64,000 nt of DNA from Silurus meridionalis (GCF_014805685.1 NC_060885.1:8715632-8779631); one strand, 5' to 3'; counted from the stretch's first letter, positions 34,912 to 47,724 are shown. Notes: generated by a model from the sequence alone, not told the origin. Numbers and translations are program-made.

Positions 34912-35445
34912 CAGTACAGACCAAAAGTTTGGACACACCTTCTCATTCAAAGAGTTTTCTTTATTTTTATGACTATGAAAATTGTAGAGTCACACTGAAG
35001 GCATCAAGGGCTATTTGACCAAGAAGGAGAGTGATGGGGTGCTGCGCCAGATAACCTGGCCTCCAGTCACCGGACCTGAACCCAATCGAGATGGTTTAGG
35101 GGTGAGCTGGACCACAGAGTGAAGGCAAAAGGGCCAACAAGTGCCAAGCATCTCTCAGGGAACTCCTTCAAGACTGTTGGAAGACCATTTCAGGTGACTA
35201 CCTCTTGAAGCTCATCAAGAGAATGCCAAGAGTGTGCAAAGCAGTAATCAAAGCAAAAGGTGGCTACTTTGAAGAACCTAGAATATGACATTTTTCAGTT
35301 GTTTCACACTTTTTTGTTATGTATATAATTCCACATGTGTTAATTCATAGTTTTGATGCCTTCAGTGTGAATCTACAATTTTCATAGTCATGAAAATAAA
35401 GAAAACTCTTTGAATAAGAAGGTGTGTCCAAACTTTTTCAATGCA
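34912..35445 (+). mobile_element. Tc1-like element with long inverted repeats, internally deleted
   Basis: About 95-bp terminal inverted repeats (left: CAGTACAGACCAAAAGTTTG... to GAAGGCATCAA; right: its inverse, ending AAGGTGTGTCCAAAC). Between them only the C-terminal transposase remains, including SPDLNPIEMV, part of the catalytic domain near the last acidic residue. The N-terminal DNA-binding part and first two catalytic residues are deleted, so the element cannot mobilise itself. The ends are well matched, so it is younger than copies a-j. Confidence 0.8.
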
Positions 35446-35809
35446 ATAATTCTATCAATATGCACATTTTGAGTTCTAAATAGAATTCCTATTTGGATTA
35501 TACAACAAGCTCCTGAATCAGGCTCTCGAGATCACTGTGAAGAAGCAGGACTAAGAAAAGCACTGCTGGATGAGAAAACATTTCTACTGGCAAAAAAGCA
35601 GAGAATTGTCCTGTGAGACAAGAGCAAAGACTTGTGTTGTGAGATTTGACAGACCTTTGGACCTTGTTCGCTTTATATAAACTCAAAAAAATACATATTT
35701 TTTATTACATCTGTTCAGGAGGATGTTGCCTCTGTGATGCGTGTTAAAATGGTGTAAAACTCACCTGGATGAGGATTATTTCACTTGGACCAGCATAATT
35801 TGCCAGCAG
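35446..35809. other. Intronic sequence, nothing recognised
   Basis: AT-rich unique spacer. Confidence 0.4.
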
Positions 35810-36372
35810 CAGAGATTAGAAGTAACTAAGTACAAATACTTTACTGTACTTAAGTAGATCTTTCTGGTATTAGCACAAAATTTTTTTTTCCTTTTTTTTT
35901 TTTTTTTTACTTTTCTTTACTTTTGCTCATTAAGTTACATTTTTTTTTCTTCTCATTGTGTGACATTTTCAGCCCATCAACCTGTTTCTTGTCATTGCGT
36001 GTCTTTTTTCCTCCTGCCACTGGTGTATCATTTCCTGGCTCTCACACACCACAAACGTAGACTAGTTTAGGAAACAAACTCATCACCTTTGCTCTGCTTG
36101 TGTTTTATATGGTGCTGCCTGGAAACATTCACTAGGTAAAAAAAATGTGAAGTTATTTTGTATTCATATATAAATATGACGTGAGGTTCAGTTACCAGTG
36201 TGACACTAAAACAGGTAGTAGTAATGTTTACTTTTTACTTCAAGTAGACGTCAGAGCCCAAACTTATTACTTTAACTTGAGTGATAAAGTGTAGTCTGCA
36301 CTTCAACTTTTACCAGAGTATTTTAAAACATGAGTATCTGTACTTCTACTTAAGTGAAGGATGTGTCTCCTG
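35810..36372. mobile_element. Non-autonomous DNA transposon (AAGTACTTNNACTTAAGTA type)
   Basis: The left end GATTAGAAGTAACTAAGTAC and TACTGTACTTAAGTAG, and the right end GTATCTGTACTTCTACTTAAGTGAAGGATGT, are inverted relatives. This is a common fish element rich in ACTTAAGTA. It has T-runs internally and no transposase. The superfamily (probably hAT) is inferred. Confidence 0.5.
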
Positions 36373-38157
36373 GTTTGAACTCTGCCCTCAGTTTTTCAGC
36401 TTTTTCTAACCTTTTTGGAAAACTTTCCAGCACCTTGAATTAGTGACAGTCATACTGGTGTTAAGGAACAAATTGTTCGATATCGGGTTGCGCACTACAA
36501 GCAAGTATCCACAAATGTTCACGTCGACATCATGGCTCGGGAAGCTTGCTTGTGTGCGAGTGTGTGTGTGTGTGTGTTTTAAATATGACAGTTAGATGAA
36601 AATGTCATCCCGGCTCCCTGCTCATTTGGCACTTGCACCTTGTGAACGTTTGAGATGAGAGATGAGGGATAAGGATCGTTGAAATTTGATGCTCTTCGAG
36701 CTGAAACACTGACACACACCTTAAACAACATTCCTGGGTAGTGTGCATACACACCCACGCACAAACAAACACACACGAGTGGGAAAAGCTCCATACGATT
36801 ACACATTAAGAAGATTCTCTTGTTGTATCATCAGGAGCAGAAAATGTGATACAGTTTCCCAATGTGTGCAAAGGTGATCCGGGTGACTGAACGACAGCAC
36901 GTGACAGGACGTGCTCTGTGGCGTTACGTTCGATCCGCTGCCCTGAGATCAGCTTCGGCGCATTGTTGAACCCAAGCTCTGCCGCGGAGCCGCTTTGTCC
37001 GACTGATTCCAGAGCTGTTACGCGCACAAGCCACAGAAAGTAGGTCAGATAATCTGAGAGGCATTTACGGGAGTGAATAAACCTCGCTTAAATGAATGGC
37101 CTACACAAGGTACCAGGCAACCTTTCTTTCTTTCTGTTGGGAAGAAAAAGAAGGACGGTGGGAAAATAAAAAAGACGGATACTTTTGGTTCGGGCCGCTA
37201 ATGGTGTGCTTTGTGCAGAAGGGCATAGATGAGTCCATTGTATACAATTTAATGGGTGTGTTTAACATCCAGGACTTGTTTTAATGCAAATGAAGCAAAC
37301 AAGCAAAATTATTATACAGTAAAAGGAAATCTGGCAAATCTAATTTTATTATCAAAAATACATAATCCTCTCCAACTATTTAGTCAAAATGTTTGGAACA
37401 ATTATTGTGTCAAAGTTCGCAACTTTTTACAAGATGGCTCTAGACAACCTAGACAGATGGAGAAGAAGAAGGAAATTATATTAATAATTATAAAAAAAAA
37501 AAAAACAATAATAAGTACTATAATATTAATTAGTGTGATTATCACCACCATCTTCGTTATTATTATTATTATTATTATTACTTTAACATTTATTTATTTT
37601 TTTGTTCATGTATTCGTTCATTTGAACAGCAGGGTTTAGATTTGGGTTGCTTTACAAAAAAAAAAATCCATGACCAAAAAACAATTAATAAAATAAAAAC
37701 AAAATAACGTTGATGCATTGACAACATGGAGACGAGTTATTTGTTACAATAAACGGTTAAAACATCCGACAACTACCACGATATTTCAGAGTATCCCTGC
37801 GGTAATATATGTGGTATATATATATATCGCCTAGAGCCTTTATTGTGTTTACAAACATGAGACACTTGTGTGACCTGGTTCACTGGGAAAAAACCTGTGG
37901 AGCTGGATGGAAGCGGTGAGAAAACCTGGTATTGTGCACGTATATGTAATGAAAGGCATGACGATTAACACTAATAAGGAAAAAAGAAAAGAAAACTTGT
38001 TGAATAAGTGCATAAAACTCCACAGGAAATCACTGAATTTCATGTGTGTTCCATCAGTAAGAATATGCAGGTTGGAAGTAAATACTTGTACACAGGATTG
38101 ATTTTTAGTATCTTCTAATCCTGTCATGTCTCATCTCTCTGTTTAATTTTTACTACA
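36373..38157. other. Intronic sequence, mostly unique
   Basis: A GT run lies at 36556-36578. A moderately GC-rich, repeat-free stretch is at 36850-37030. A-runs, AAT and ATT runs lie at 37490-37585 and an AT stretch at 37810-37828. The 127-codon frame at 37256-37639 is AT-rich and lacks motifs. Confidence 0.45.
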
Positions 38158-38480
38158 CTTTATTGAAAAAAGTATTGGGACACCTGATTTTTCCAGCCAT
38201 ATGTGCTTCTTTCCCAAACTGTTACCACGATGTTGGAGGCACACAATTGTATAGGATTTCTTCAGATTACATTTTCCCAACATGCTCCATGAACATATGC
38301 TTTACATAGGTTGGTGTGGAAGATCTTGAGTGGCCTGCTATAGAGCTCTGACCTCAACCCTATTGAACACCTTTGTGATGAATTGGAACGCTGACTGCAC
38401 CCCAGGCCTCCTCACCTCACCTACATCAGTACCTGACTTCACTAACGCCATTTTAGCTGAGCCAGCACAAATCTTGATGT
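38158..38480 (+). mobile_element. Tc1-like transposon relic, copy g
   Basis: AAAAAGTATTGGGACACCTG, ATATGCTTTACATAGGTTGG, ACCTCAACCCTATTGAACACC and CCCAGGCCTCCTCACC; the right terminus is missing. The reading frame is broken. Confidence 0.75.
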
Positions 38481-39385
38481 CAGAATGTTATGAACTGTTA
38501 AATGTGGCAGAATACAGGAATAAAAAGCAATGCTTGTGTATATACACATCATATATAGTGTATATAATATATAACTGTGGAAGAGGGCATGTTTCATGGT
38601 TCCTATAGAGTTTATATTTTCTAGAGGCCACAAGCAAAAATAAATAATTAAATACATTTGGAATAACAAAACCAAAAACACATCAAAACTAACCAAAAAT
38701 TTCCCACTACAAATAATAAAAAAAAGGAATTAAAAAAAAAAAATTAATAAAATTACCGGTCAAAAATAAAAACTGAAAGGACCCCAAAATTTTTCACTAA
38801 ATACACACAAAAAAACCTAAAATAAAAATTCCCACAAAAAACATTTTTTAAATTATGTGAGTTCTAAATAAAATACAATAAATAAAAAGAAATCCATAGA
38901 ACACTGCATAAAAAAATCCCCTGAAATAAACCGATACAACAAAACAAAAATGTTAAGTTACGACCCCAAAAAAAAAAAAACCCACACACGAAACAGGCAA
39001 CAGCAAGATGCAAAATCACAGTTACACAAACTAAAAATGAAACTAACAAAAAAGCTCATCGTGGCCTGTATCTGTATGTATCGTGTCTGTATAAACAACA
39101 GAACCAATAGCATCCAAAAATCTCGAGTCTGGATGTAAAGGAAGAACTCAAAGTTACGAGACAGAACTGAAAGCTGAGCACATGGATCTAGCCAGAGTTT
39201 GCTTGGTGATTCTAAAGAGATGTTGTGTGAAGGTGTGTTTTCATTTATAAAAAACAAACACCACAAATAGGATGAAGAAAAAAAACGAGAGAAACTGCAC
39301 ATCTTTCACGTTCTTCTACCACACTGTTGGAATAAACAGCTCTTCCAGTTAAATAAATGGCTGTGCACTCTATGACCACTGTGCG

Positions 39386-39388
<3 letters not shown>
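38481..39388. other. Intronic A-rich sequence, nothing recognised
   Basis: Strongly A-rich on the plus strand between 38630 and 39060, with many AAAAA runs; no defined repeat unit. Confidence 0.45.
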
Positions 39389-39416
<28 letters not shown>

Positions 39417-39582
39417 CAAACGAAAGCATGTTGTACACAGCAGTAGCTGTACTCATGGAGCCTCTGACGTCACAGCACTCGTGTGACGCTGCCAACTCAA
39501 GAGTTAAATTTAGATCATGGGCACAGGGCCCAGACGCTGCAAAACAATGTGATACCACAACTACTGCTTTAGCTGGAGCCAT

Positions 39583-39630
<48 letters not shown>
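39389..39630. repeat. CA microsatellites
   Basis: (CA)n at 39389-39416 and 39585-39628. Confidence 0.9.
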
Positions 39631-39631
<1 letters not shown>

Positions 39632-41486
39632 ACCCCTTTAGCCTCTGTACATGGCCTTAACACACACCCAAATACACTCGATTCAGGAACTGTAAGGAAA
39701 TGGACCAATGATCTTAGATGGCAGAAGCCGCAGCTTAGACTTCTGTGGTAAAATCGAGATACGCTCACAGACTCTAGCAAAGTTTAATGGTCTTGGAGAA
39801 AAGTTTGTCCAGATGCTTCACTGAAGATCTCCTGTACAATGTCGCATTCTTGCTAATAAGCTAATGGGAGGTTAGTGAGAAATCTGAAGATGTCAGCATA
39901 CATCGTGTAGCCTACACACTACTAAGTATGTGATTGGTCACGAAATACGGCGTTCGCCCCATGGCGATTCATTCCAAGATGAAGGACTTTTAGAAGTGCG
40001 ACAGCTCGTTCAAAACAAGTTTTTACACAAAATAAAATGAAAGAAGCTATTTTATTTAGGCTAATATACGAGAAGTCAAACCAGAAACTTTTACAGGTAT
40101 GAAAACGGATGCTAGCGTGACTGTACTACACGCAGTAGTAAGTGGCTAGTATGTCCTATTACTTATAGGTGGCAGACAACAGTGTTATAGAACAGTGTGG
40201 TGATGACGGTTCTTTGTAGCAAATTTGTGCTGACAAATCTTTATATGCTGAATCTTTCCAGGTGTTTGTTAAAAGCAGTTTTCTCTTCGTGAAATGTTTG
40301 TATTTTATTTTATAAAGTCCTGCATATATTTTTGGCCAGCATTTGTACCCAATTAGATGGTAAAACATATAGGACTATAAAGGACATACAATCACAAAAA
40401 AGAAAAAGAACATATACAAACTAGGTAGAAAGGTTCCTTGATCCTGGACAAACTTCCTGTACTGCACTATGACAAGAACAAACGGCAACATGGCATACAG
40501 GCTCCACCATAATCGACCTAAACTATACAAATTACATTGCAGACTTCCCTGTTTTTCCAGCCTAAATAATCCAAGTAAACTCCCAGACACGCTTGCAATG
40601 GATTTGTCCATCCCTGAACGTGCAAAAGAAACGTCCGTGTTTGGTTTTTCCTGTTCACACTGTAGCCTCAGTGGCCTGTTCTTGGCTGACAGGAGTGGAA
40701 CATGATGTGGTCTTCAGTCATGCACCATAAATAAAGACCAAGTCAGAGAGGCAATGAGATGAGCAGGGGTTTCTACAAAGTAATAAACAAGTTCTAATCC
40801 CAAAGAATTTAGCAAAAGTAACAAATACTACTATCGTACACTAAGCCTATAACCGAGGTCGACCAAATAGGAGTAAACTAAACAAAGCACGAAGGAAGCA
40901 AGATGACGGGATGAAACGGACCTTACATACAGACAGACCTGACATTCCACTGTTCAAAAGGAGCAAAAGAAATTGAACATAAAATCATTGACTAGCTAAA
41001 CGGTGCAAAATTTTTAAACAAAAGCACATGGCAACCAACTACATCTAAACAGTGAAATAAAGCGGCATATAAACATGTCCTCGGTCAATGATGCCGGAGT
41101 CCCTGGAATACAAATTCTCGCCCAATATCACAATCTTGCTGTTTGCCCTTGAGATTGCATGCTATTAAACCCTCCACACCAAACATTCCTCAAGGTTTGG
41201 CATGTTCCATATTGCTTTTCAGCTCACCAAGCAAAGATTGGCTATTTGAGTTATTTTTGACTTCCTGTCAGCACCATCTTTTCTGGCCTATCTCACCAAC
41301 AAGGCATTTCCACTTGTGCAACTGCCACTCTGTGGATGGTTTTTGTTTTTTGCGCCACTCTATGCGAATAACAGCCTGTTTGTAAAAGAAACACAGTAGA
41401 CCGTAACTTTAAGAAACACTCCAGACTGGAAGCAACAAAGCTATGGTCAATAACCTGTGGAGTCCGGTAGCTAGTCTTTTGTCTGA
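39631..41486. other. Intronic sequence, nothing recognised
   Basis: Unique sequence without recognised repeat or gene. Confidence 0.45.
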
Positions 41487-41955
41487 AGATCAGTGGTGGA
41501 CAGTAACAAAATAAGGCTGTATTTACTTATCACGAACATACAGTTCAGCGTCAGTTCAACAGCAAACAGCACATTTTCAGAGGAATAAATGATGGAAGAA
41601 ACCCCTGACTCTATTTCCTGAATCTTTCTTTTAAAGTTGAAAAGAAGGTTTTGGGCTCACGATCATTTGAATAGATATCAGTGTTTGACTCAATAGCTTG
41701 GTGTGCTAAGAGTAACAGTCTTTTCACATAAACTGAGATGTTTAAGCAAAAGTCTTGTGGCAAAAGTAAAATATATGATATCAGAGCCATAATAAATCGT
41801 AGTACTTTGACTTTTATGAAGGCAAATGCTTTTGTACTTTTTCTCAAGTGAAAGTTTAAAGGAAGCACTTGTACCAGAGTGAGATTTTACCCAGTGTCCC
41901 CATCACTACTTTAACTCAAGTACGTGTCTTGTGTACTTCGCCCAGCACTGCTGAA
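41487..41955. mobile_element. Non-autonomous DNA transposon, relative of 35810
   Basis: The left end TCAGTGGTGGACAGTAACAA and the right end ACTTTAACTCAAGTACGTGTC ... GCCCAGCACTGCTG share the inverted-terminus layout of this family. The interior has AGTACTTTGACTTTTA. It is more diverged than the 35810 copy. Confidence 0.45.
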
Positions 41956-43260
41956 AAACGTCTTCAACTAAATAACTTTATTGTCCATGTTCTGAAAACT
42001 AGACCAGCAAATAGCTGGCCAGTTGGTTAACTTTTATCAGCTATATTTTTGCTTTTGGTCCACCAAATGAAAACCTTTGATGCGAAAAAAAATCCCCTAA
42101 AAAAGTTTTTTTCCCGCTGTGTAAACCTACCGGGCTAAATTCCTAATAAACCGAACAAACACATTTAGCGGGCTTTTTAACTAAACACGTTATTGAAAGA
42201 CGGATATTGTAATGCACTGAAAAGCCTGATATTAGGTTTCAAACCACTCCACCCGTAAATAAACCTTCAGGGAAGAGCTGTGCTGAACTGAGAGCTATGT
42301 TAGCTTGGTTTACTTGCTAATCTTTGAACTCTGTTCAGTGGTGCAGGAGCAGGAACCAGAAGATCTAGTACTGCCAGGAGCTTTTTGCACAGCAAACCAA
42401 AGCTAGATCTGTGTTATTACTCATTTACCGTAAATCTTATACATACAAACACATGGTCATGTGTATGCTTCAACGCTGATCCTCACTGACTCACCACCTC
42501 GACCAGGAGCCGGACAAACGAACAGAAAGAACACAGTGAAAGGGCCCTTTCAGTAACTACATCGATTACAAATGCAGCTAGACACTTGAGTCATATTAGC
42601 AGTGTGCATCAGCTGTAAATGACTCCTTACAATCAACAAGACTGCAACGGTCTCGGTTAGAAAGCTAAAGATTTCATGCATCAAGGAAAACCTGCTCACT
42701 TACACCCAAATAGGGGCAAACAACATTCGCCTGGATGCTTTCAGGACGTTTATCCTGGGAGCTGCTAAATATAAAAGAATTCCATCTAAATTTCCCGGAC
42801 CTGAATCAGCACCTCTGCGACCCGGCGTTAACGCAAATTGCATGTTGTGAGGTTCACCGGAGTTCGAACAGAACGGCATGTCCGCCGTTTACAAACCACA
42901 CGCAGCTGAGATGCGTAACCTGGTCTAAGAAGCGCTAAACCTGCGTCTCAGATCCATGGAAAGAATAACGGGAGTTTGTCTTGCACACGTCCCAGACGTG
43001 TTCATCTATTCAGACAACACACAACATCTGGTGTCTCCTGTTGAATATGGTGGTGGATCCACAGGGCAATGGGAAATCGTTACAGCCAATCATTGCTAGT
43101 ATGTTTGGAGCAATATTTGATAATGAGAAGTATAACATGCACATATGGTAACTGTAATGGTAACAACGTTGAGGCAGAATTAGATGTGAATAAGCTCTGA
43201 ATTTAAGTGCCCAGCACTAAGCAGAACAACTCAACAACAATGGAACTATAACGAATGGAT
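41956..43260. other. Intronic sequence, nothing recognised
   Basis: Unique sequence. Short open frames only. Confidence 0.45.
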
Positions 43261-43261
43261 T

Positions 43262-43384
43262 TTCGGTGCCACCCAGATGAGGATGGGAGTCTCAATGTTT
43301 CCACCTCATGCCATCTCAGGGAGTTTTTCCTTTCCACAGTCAACACTGGCTCACTCATTAAACGATAAACTTAAGAAACAACCT
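43262..43384 (+). mobile_element. L2-type LINE tail, first part
   Basis: GGTGCCACCCAGATGAGGAT, ATCTCAGGGAGTTTTTCC, CCACAGTCAACACTGGCTC. The expected downstream end (TGTAAAGCTGCTTGAATG ... GCGCTATACAAATAAAA) appears only at 44601-44645, so the unit seems split by the insertion at 43385-44560. Confidence 0.5.
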
Positions 43385-43569
43385 TGACAACTTTTCAAGG
43401 GGGAAAATATGGGAATTACCGAGAATATATGGGAATTAATGGGAATAAATATGGAAACGTACATTCCAGGTAACCAATATCAGGGAACTGAAGTGTCCCG
43501 CAGGATAATCTTAGTTAAAACAACCACGTTTACTGCAACTCCAGTTGACATTCAGTTGCGCATCCATCA

Positions 43570-43800
43570 AATGCATTCAAATCAATAAATTTTTATTTGT
43601 AAAGCACTTTAAAACCACGAACATTGTCTCAAAGCAGATTTACACAGATAATGTGGTAAGAAAGAATGAAAGATTGTTCTTTATAAGTGTACGTTTGTCC
43701 CTCAAGCAGGTGGCGACTGTATCAAGGAAAAACTCCCTGAGATGGCATAAGGAAGGACCCTTGAAAAGAACCCGTCCTCATCTGGGTGGCACCGAATGTC
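43570..43800 (-). mobile_element. L2-type LINE tail, opposite orientation
   Basis: The plus strand shows the inverse of the tail: AATTTTTATTTGTAAAGCAC, CATTGTCTCAAAGCAGATTTAC, GGAAAAACTCCCTGAGATGG, CCTCATCTGGGTGGCACC. It is nested inside 43385-44560. Confidence 0.6.
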
Positions 43801-44360
43801 CATTTATTACACACGGCACACTTACTGCAGGACCGTCGAGGCCATACCCCATTCATGCACTGTCCATTCCTCCATAATAGAACAATTTCTTGAATCCTGC
43901 ACGTCAAAGAATTTCCATCTTGGCAAGTATTCACGTAAATTACAAACATTTATGATTAAGAATTCCTTGTGCTGTGTGTAAGCTATTGTGCAACAAAATT
44001 ATAAAGTGCGCTCAAAAAGCCCCTCCGCAGTGGCCGTGTAGAATAGATTATGGAAAAATATATGTTAAAGGAAACTATTATTCTTACTCATGTATTTATT
44101 TATTAAATCGCGCACAGTATCGTGATGTGGTATTATTGTCTCCGGGAAAGTTGCTAAAATTTTGCACAAACTAAATCCTTGAATTTATCTGCAGCTTTGA
44201 AACGAGCTTTACTACCTGCTTCACACGGTTACTGCGGAGGGACTTTACAGCACTAACAATTAAATCAAGTAGAAAACTGTCAGGTTTTTGTTTGTTTGTT
44301 TTTGTTTGCATGAATGTCAGCTTATGACCAAACAAAATGTTAATTTTTATGTTGTGTGAT

Positions 44361-44442
<82 letters not shown>
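44361..44442. repeat. (GATA)n microsatellite
   Basis: About 20 perfect TAGA/GATA units. GATA arrays are highly mutable and are a component of Bkm-type satellite. Confidence 0.95.
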
Positions 44443-44444
<2 letters not shown>

Positions 44445-44594
44445 CAAATAAATTCCATTAAATTCCTGGTACTTGGAATATTTAAAAAATTCTCCAGATG
44501 AAGTTCCCATAGAAAGTTTCCCAAAAGTTTCCGGAATTTTACCGCCCCTTTGCAACTAGGCACTAAACTCATCCATTCCAACTTCATAACCTCT

Positions 44595-44660
44595 TTCATC
44601 TCTGTAAAGCTGCTTGAATGTTGTTGAAAGCGCTATACAAATAAAACTGAATTGAAAGAA
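44595..44660 (+). mobile_element. L2-type LINE tail, second part
   Basis: ATCTCTGTAAAGCTGCTTGAATG, AAAGCGCTATACAAATAAAA and CTGAATTG form the conserved 3' terminus, apparently continuing the piece at 43262-43384. Confidence 0.55.
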
Positions 44661-45109
44661 ACCACTGTAACGTCTACTAGTGCTGAGGCGGAGCTTCGCT
44701 CACTCCCAAGCTGTCAAAACACGATTGTTTTTTACTCGTTTCACGCAGTCACGAATTCCTGAAGTATGCTTTTCAGTTGTCTTCTGTTACGTTTTTCAAG
44801 TTTTCTAGCTCGACTTGGTTTTCCCTGAACTTCATAAAGAGAACACGCATTTCACCATACACAGCATTGAGGTCCACAGAGATCCAGATCGATCAGGAAA
44901 GCTCTCAATCTACTACACCCCCCAAAAAAAAGAGTGTTCATACACACTAAGGGCCTGAAAACAAAATCACATCTTATGTATTGTGCATCAGTTTAAAGAG
45001 AGAATTTTTTTTGTTGTTTTTAAGTAAACTGCTTTGGTCAGTGTCGTGTCTGTCAGGTGTTGACTTACTTTCTGGTTCTTTGAATTTAATTAAATGTTTT
45101 TGGTTTTAT
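44661..45109. other. Intronic sequence, nothing recognised
   Basis: Unique sequence. Confidence 0.4.
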
Positions 45110-45196
45110 TGTTTTGTTTTTTTTTTTTTTTTTTGGGGGGGGGTTAAATGTTTGGTCACATGACCAAGTTTAAAAAAAAAAAAAAAAAAAAAAACA
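45110..45196. repeat. Poly-T / palindrome / poly-A hairpin
   Basis: T18 (45117-45134), G9 (45135-45143), a palindromic core TTGGTCA-CA-TGACCAA (45152-45167), then A23 (45172-45194). Flanking T and A tracts are complementary, so the strand can fold into a long stem with the G-run bulged. A second A-run is at 45297-45315. Confidence 0.75.
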
Positions 45197-46042
45197 CCTT
45201 TCTGAATGGCTCTAGTTTCTCAAGCCACACAACACCACATAAACAGTTGTTTTTTTATTATCCACTTTCCTTTTATGTTTTCAAAAATCTACTGACAAAA
45301 AAAAAAAAAAAAAAACCATTGTGGTATAGTTTGAAGGCCAAATGATATTTGGATTAATATGGACGTAATCCAGAGTGTCACAGCCCATTTAACGTCACCC
45401 GATGTTCAGCCCCCGAACAACAGAAATGAATCCTTCCAGAACTGGAGCTGCGATCTTTGTGACTGCAGATCATGACCTACACTTATTTACCTCCGTGCTT
45501 CGTCACCATGAGGAAGTAAATACCTCCTGTTTACTGTTTGCACAGGATAGTCTTATTATTAAGAACAAGCATTACCAGTGTATACAATCAAGTAATGATT
45601 CTGGAACAAATTATTTTAATCGAAAAAAAACAATAGTAAACGCGTCTAAAAACAGGTTTAAGTAGTTCGGAAAGCCTTGCCGAAGGCAAAAACAATTCCG
45701 ATTCTGTCATTGTGCGAACACAAGCAGCAATAAGACCTGCTGCAAGTGTGAACAATCAAATATATTTGTTTGATCGTGGCATTGCAAAAAGTTGTTCTTA
45801 CACGGTGTTTCGTACAAAATGACGTCAAAGGTGTTTGGAAAACAGCCTTAAACAGTTCGGAAAGCAAAGCCAAGTATCTGGCACGTCTGCGACAAGATAA
45901 ACCCAGATGTTGTGACATTGCTGTATTTATATAACACTGTTTGCTTGTGTATAACCAACTTAGTGTGAAAATGGTTCATCCTTAATGTACAAATATTCTG
46001 TAGAATAAACTTATAAATACAAACTAAAGACAAAAGTATACC
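45197..46042. other. Intronic sequence with a short duplicated motif
   Basis: CAGTTCGGAAAGC-like text occurs at 45663-45676 and 45852-45868. Otherwise unique; no gene recognised. Confidence 0.4.
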
Positions 46043-46735
46043 GATATTATATGGACAGAAGTACTAGAATGCTGAATTTTCCACCCAGATGTCCTTCTTT
46101 CCAAAACTGTTACCACAATGGTGAGGCATACAATTCTATAGGATGTCTCTGGATGCAGTAGCATGACATTTTCCCTTCACTTGAACTAGCAGACTCAAAT
46201 TTTTTCCACCATGACAATGCCCCTGCCCCCAAAGCCAGCTCTATGAAGATATGTTTTGTCTTGTGTTGTCTGTCTGTACTGTTTTTCGTCTGCACTGTTT
46301 GCACTCTATGCAGCTTTGTGTTATAGCTCTATCTTGTTTAGTGTAGCACCAGGGTTCTGGAGGAACGTTGTCTCGTTTTTACTCTGTACTGTGTACCACT
46401 GTGTGTAGTAGAAATGCCAATAAAAGCTTCTTGACTTGATATGCTTTACGTAGGTTAGAGTGGAAGATCTTGCATGGCCCGTTATAAAGCTCCGACCTCA
46501 ACACTATGGAACACCTTTGGGATTATTTGGAACACTGGCTAAACCCCAGGCCTCCTGAATCTTCTAACACCCTCGTAGCTGATTAAACAACAAATCTCCA
46601 TATGCACACACCAATATCTAGAACGTCTTCCCAGAAGAGTGAAGGTTATTAGAACAGTAAATGAGGACTAAATGTAGGATGAGATGTTCATAAAAAAGCA
46701 CATACGAATCAGGTGTCCACAAGCCATTTCCATTT
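46043..46735 (+). mobile_element. Tc1-like transposon relic, copy h, interrupted
   Basis: Left part to 46253 (ATATGGACAGAAGTA..., CTGTTACCACAATGG) and right part from 46438 (GATATGCTTTACGTAGG, CCCAGGCCTCCTG, AACGTCTTCCCAGAAGAG) are collinear with the family. A 184-bp retroposed unit separates them. Confidence 0.75.
46254..46437 (+). mobile_element. Retroposed LINE/SINE 3' tail in Tc1 copy h
   Basis: The unit ends AATAAAAGCTTCTTGACTTGA, a retroelement 3' terminus with CTTGA repeats. Upstream are TGTAGCACCAGGGTTCTGG and GAACGTTGTCTCG. GATATG at 46248-46253 and 46438-46443 is a perfect 6-bp target duplication. Confidence 0.7.
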
Positions 46736-47724
46736 AAAGTTTTAAAGACGGAATCTAGACAGCAATTACACAAAAATTGTGTTCAGAAAAAAATTAATAA
46801 AAAAGTGCTTTGGAAGCTACCTGGACAATGTGACGCAGCGGATACGAGATGGTTATGGATTAAAGCAAGATAAAGCTGTTACCCATGTTCGTTTTGCAGA
46901 ATCGTTAGACAGTTTAGAAAGTCTTGAGGGCCCATAATCCGATCCTGAGCTTGGGTAGCGTCTCTGCAGAGCTTCGCATTGTACACGAACAATAATTAAA
47001 TCTTTTGAATTTGTGATGTCATGCATATCTCTCTTGCTAAAAAGGATAATTTTTTACATGCACACGGTTCTCCATGAATATTGGCAACAACCTTTTAGTA
47101 AGACTGACTTATTTCAGTGTGGTAGCACGTTTCTACCTCACTGCACCGAGGTTCCTCATTCGAAACTGTGCTCGGATTACTGTCTGTGCAGAGATTTTCA
47201 CATTTACCACCGTTTACAGTTCATCAGGGTTGGGGTTCCTTATGTTTTCCTCGTATTTTCATGTGTTTTACCTAAAATCCTGCAGTCAAATATACTTTTA
47301 AAGCTATACACTCTATATTCACATGTGTCTGTGGTGCCTTTGCTGCTCTAATTAGCTCAATTCTTCTTGGTAAGCTTCAAAGAATTTGGAGCATAGAACG
47401 GATTTCAGCTCCGTCATCCACAAGAGTTGCACTGATGTTGGATGAAAAGACCTTGGGAGAACTCAGTGTTCAGTGGGGTTGAGGTCAGGGCTTTCTATAC
47501 TAACTCTGTGCTTCTTTCGTCGTTGGAGAAGACCCACATACAGCAGTGTTGCTCAGGGGTCCACAAACAAGTCACATGGAGATCCCTTTTTTTTTTAAGT
47601 AACATCTGTATCCTCAACAGTAGCACCTTAAAAGAGTGTGTGTGTGTGTGTTGAACCATAAGTTGGGCTCTGCTACTCTAGACTGACTTGATACAGCCAC
47701 CTAGCTGCCATGTAGTAACTCTGA
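46736..47724. other. Intronic sequence with a faint Tc1 trace
   Basis: GTGTTCAGTGGGGTTGAGGTCAGGGCT at 47467-47493 matches the Tc1 family in minus orientation; the rest of that copy has decayed. A GT run lies at 47637-47651. No gene recognised. Confidence 0.4.

Larger units (their letters stand above)
43385..44560. mobile_element. Probable DNA transposon splitting the LINE tail
   Basis: The left edge CAACTTTTCAAGGGGGAAAATATGGG and the right edge (inverse GTTGCAAAGGGGCGGTAAAATTCCGG) are imperfect inverted repeats. Both subterminal zones hold GGGAATTAATGGGAA or TTCCCATAGAAAGTTTCCC motifs seen in a fish element family. The interior holds a second LINE tail and a (GATA)n array. No transposase frame. 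Confidence 0.4.

Noticed and set aside
37256..37639. 127-codon plus-strand frame with an Ile-rich end
   Set aside because: Ile/Lys-rich product of AT-rich sequence with ATT and A runs; no motif.
45154..45165. Estrogen response element GGTCA-TGACC
   Set aside because: The spacer is 2 bp, not the required 3, and the motif is part of a homopolymer-flanked palindrome.
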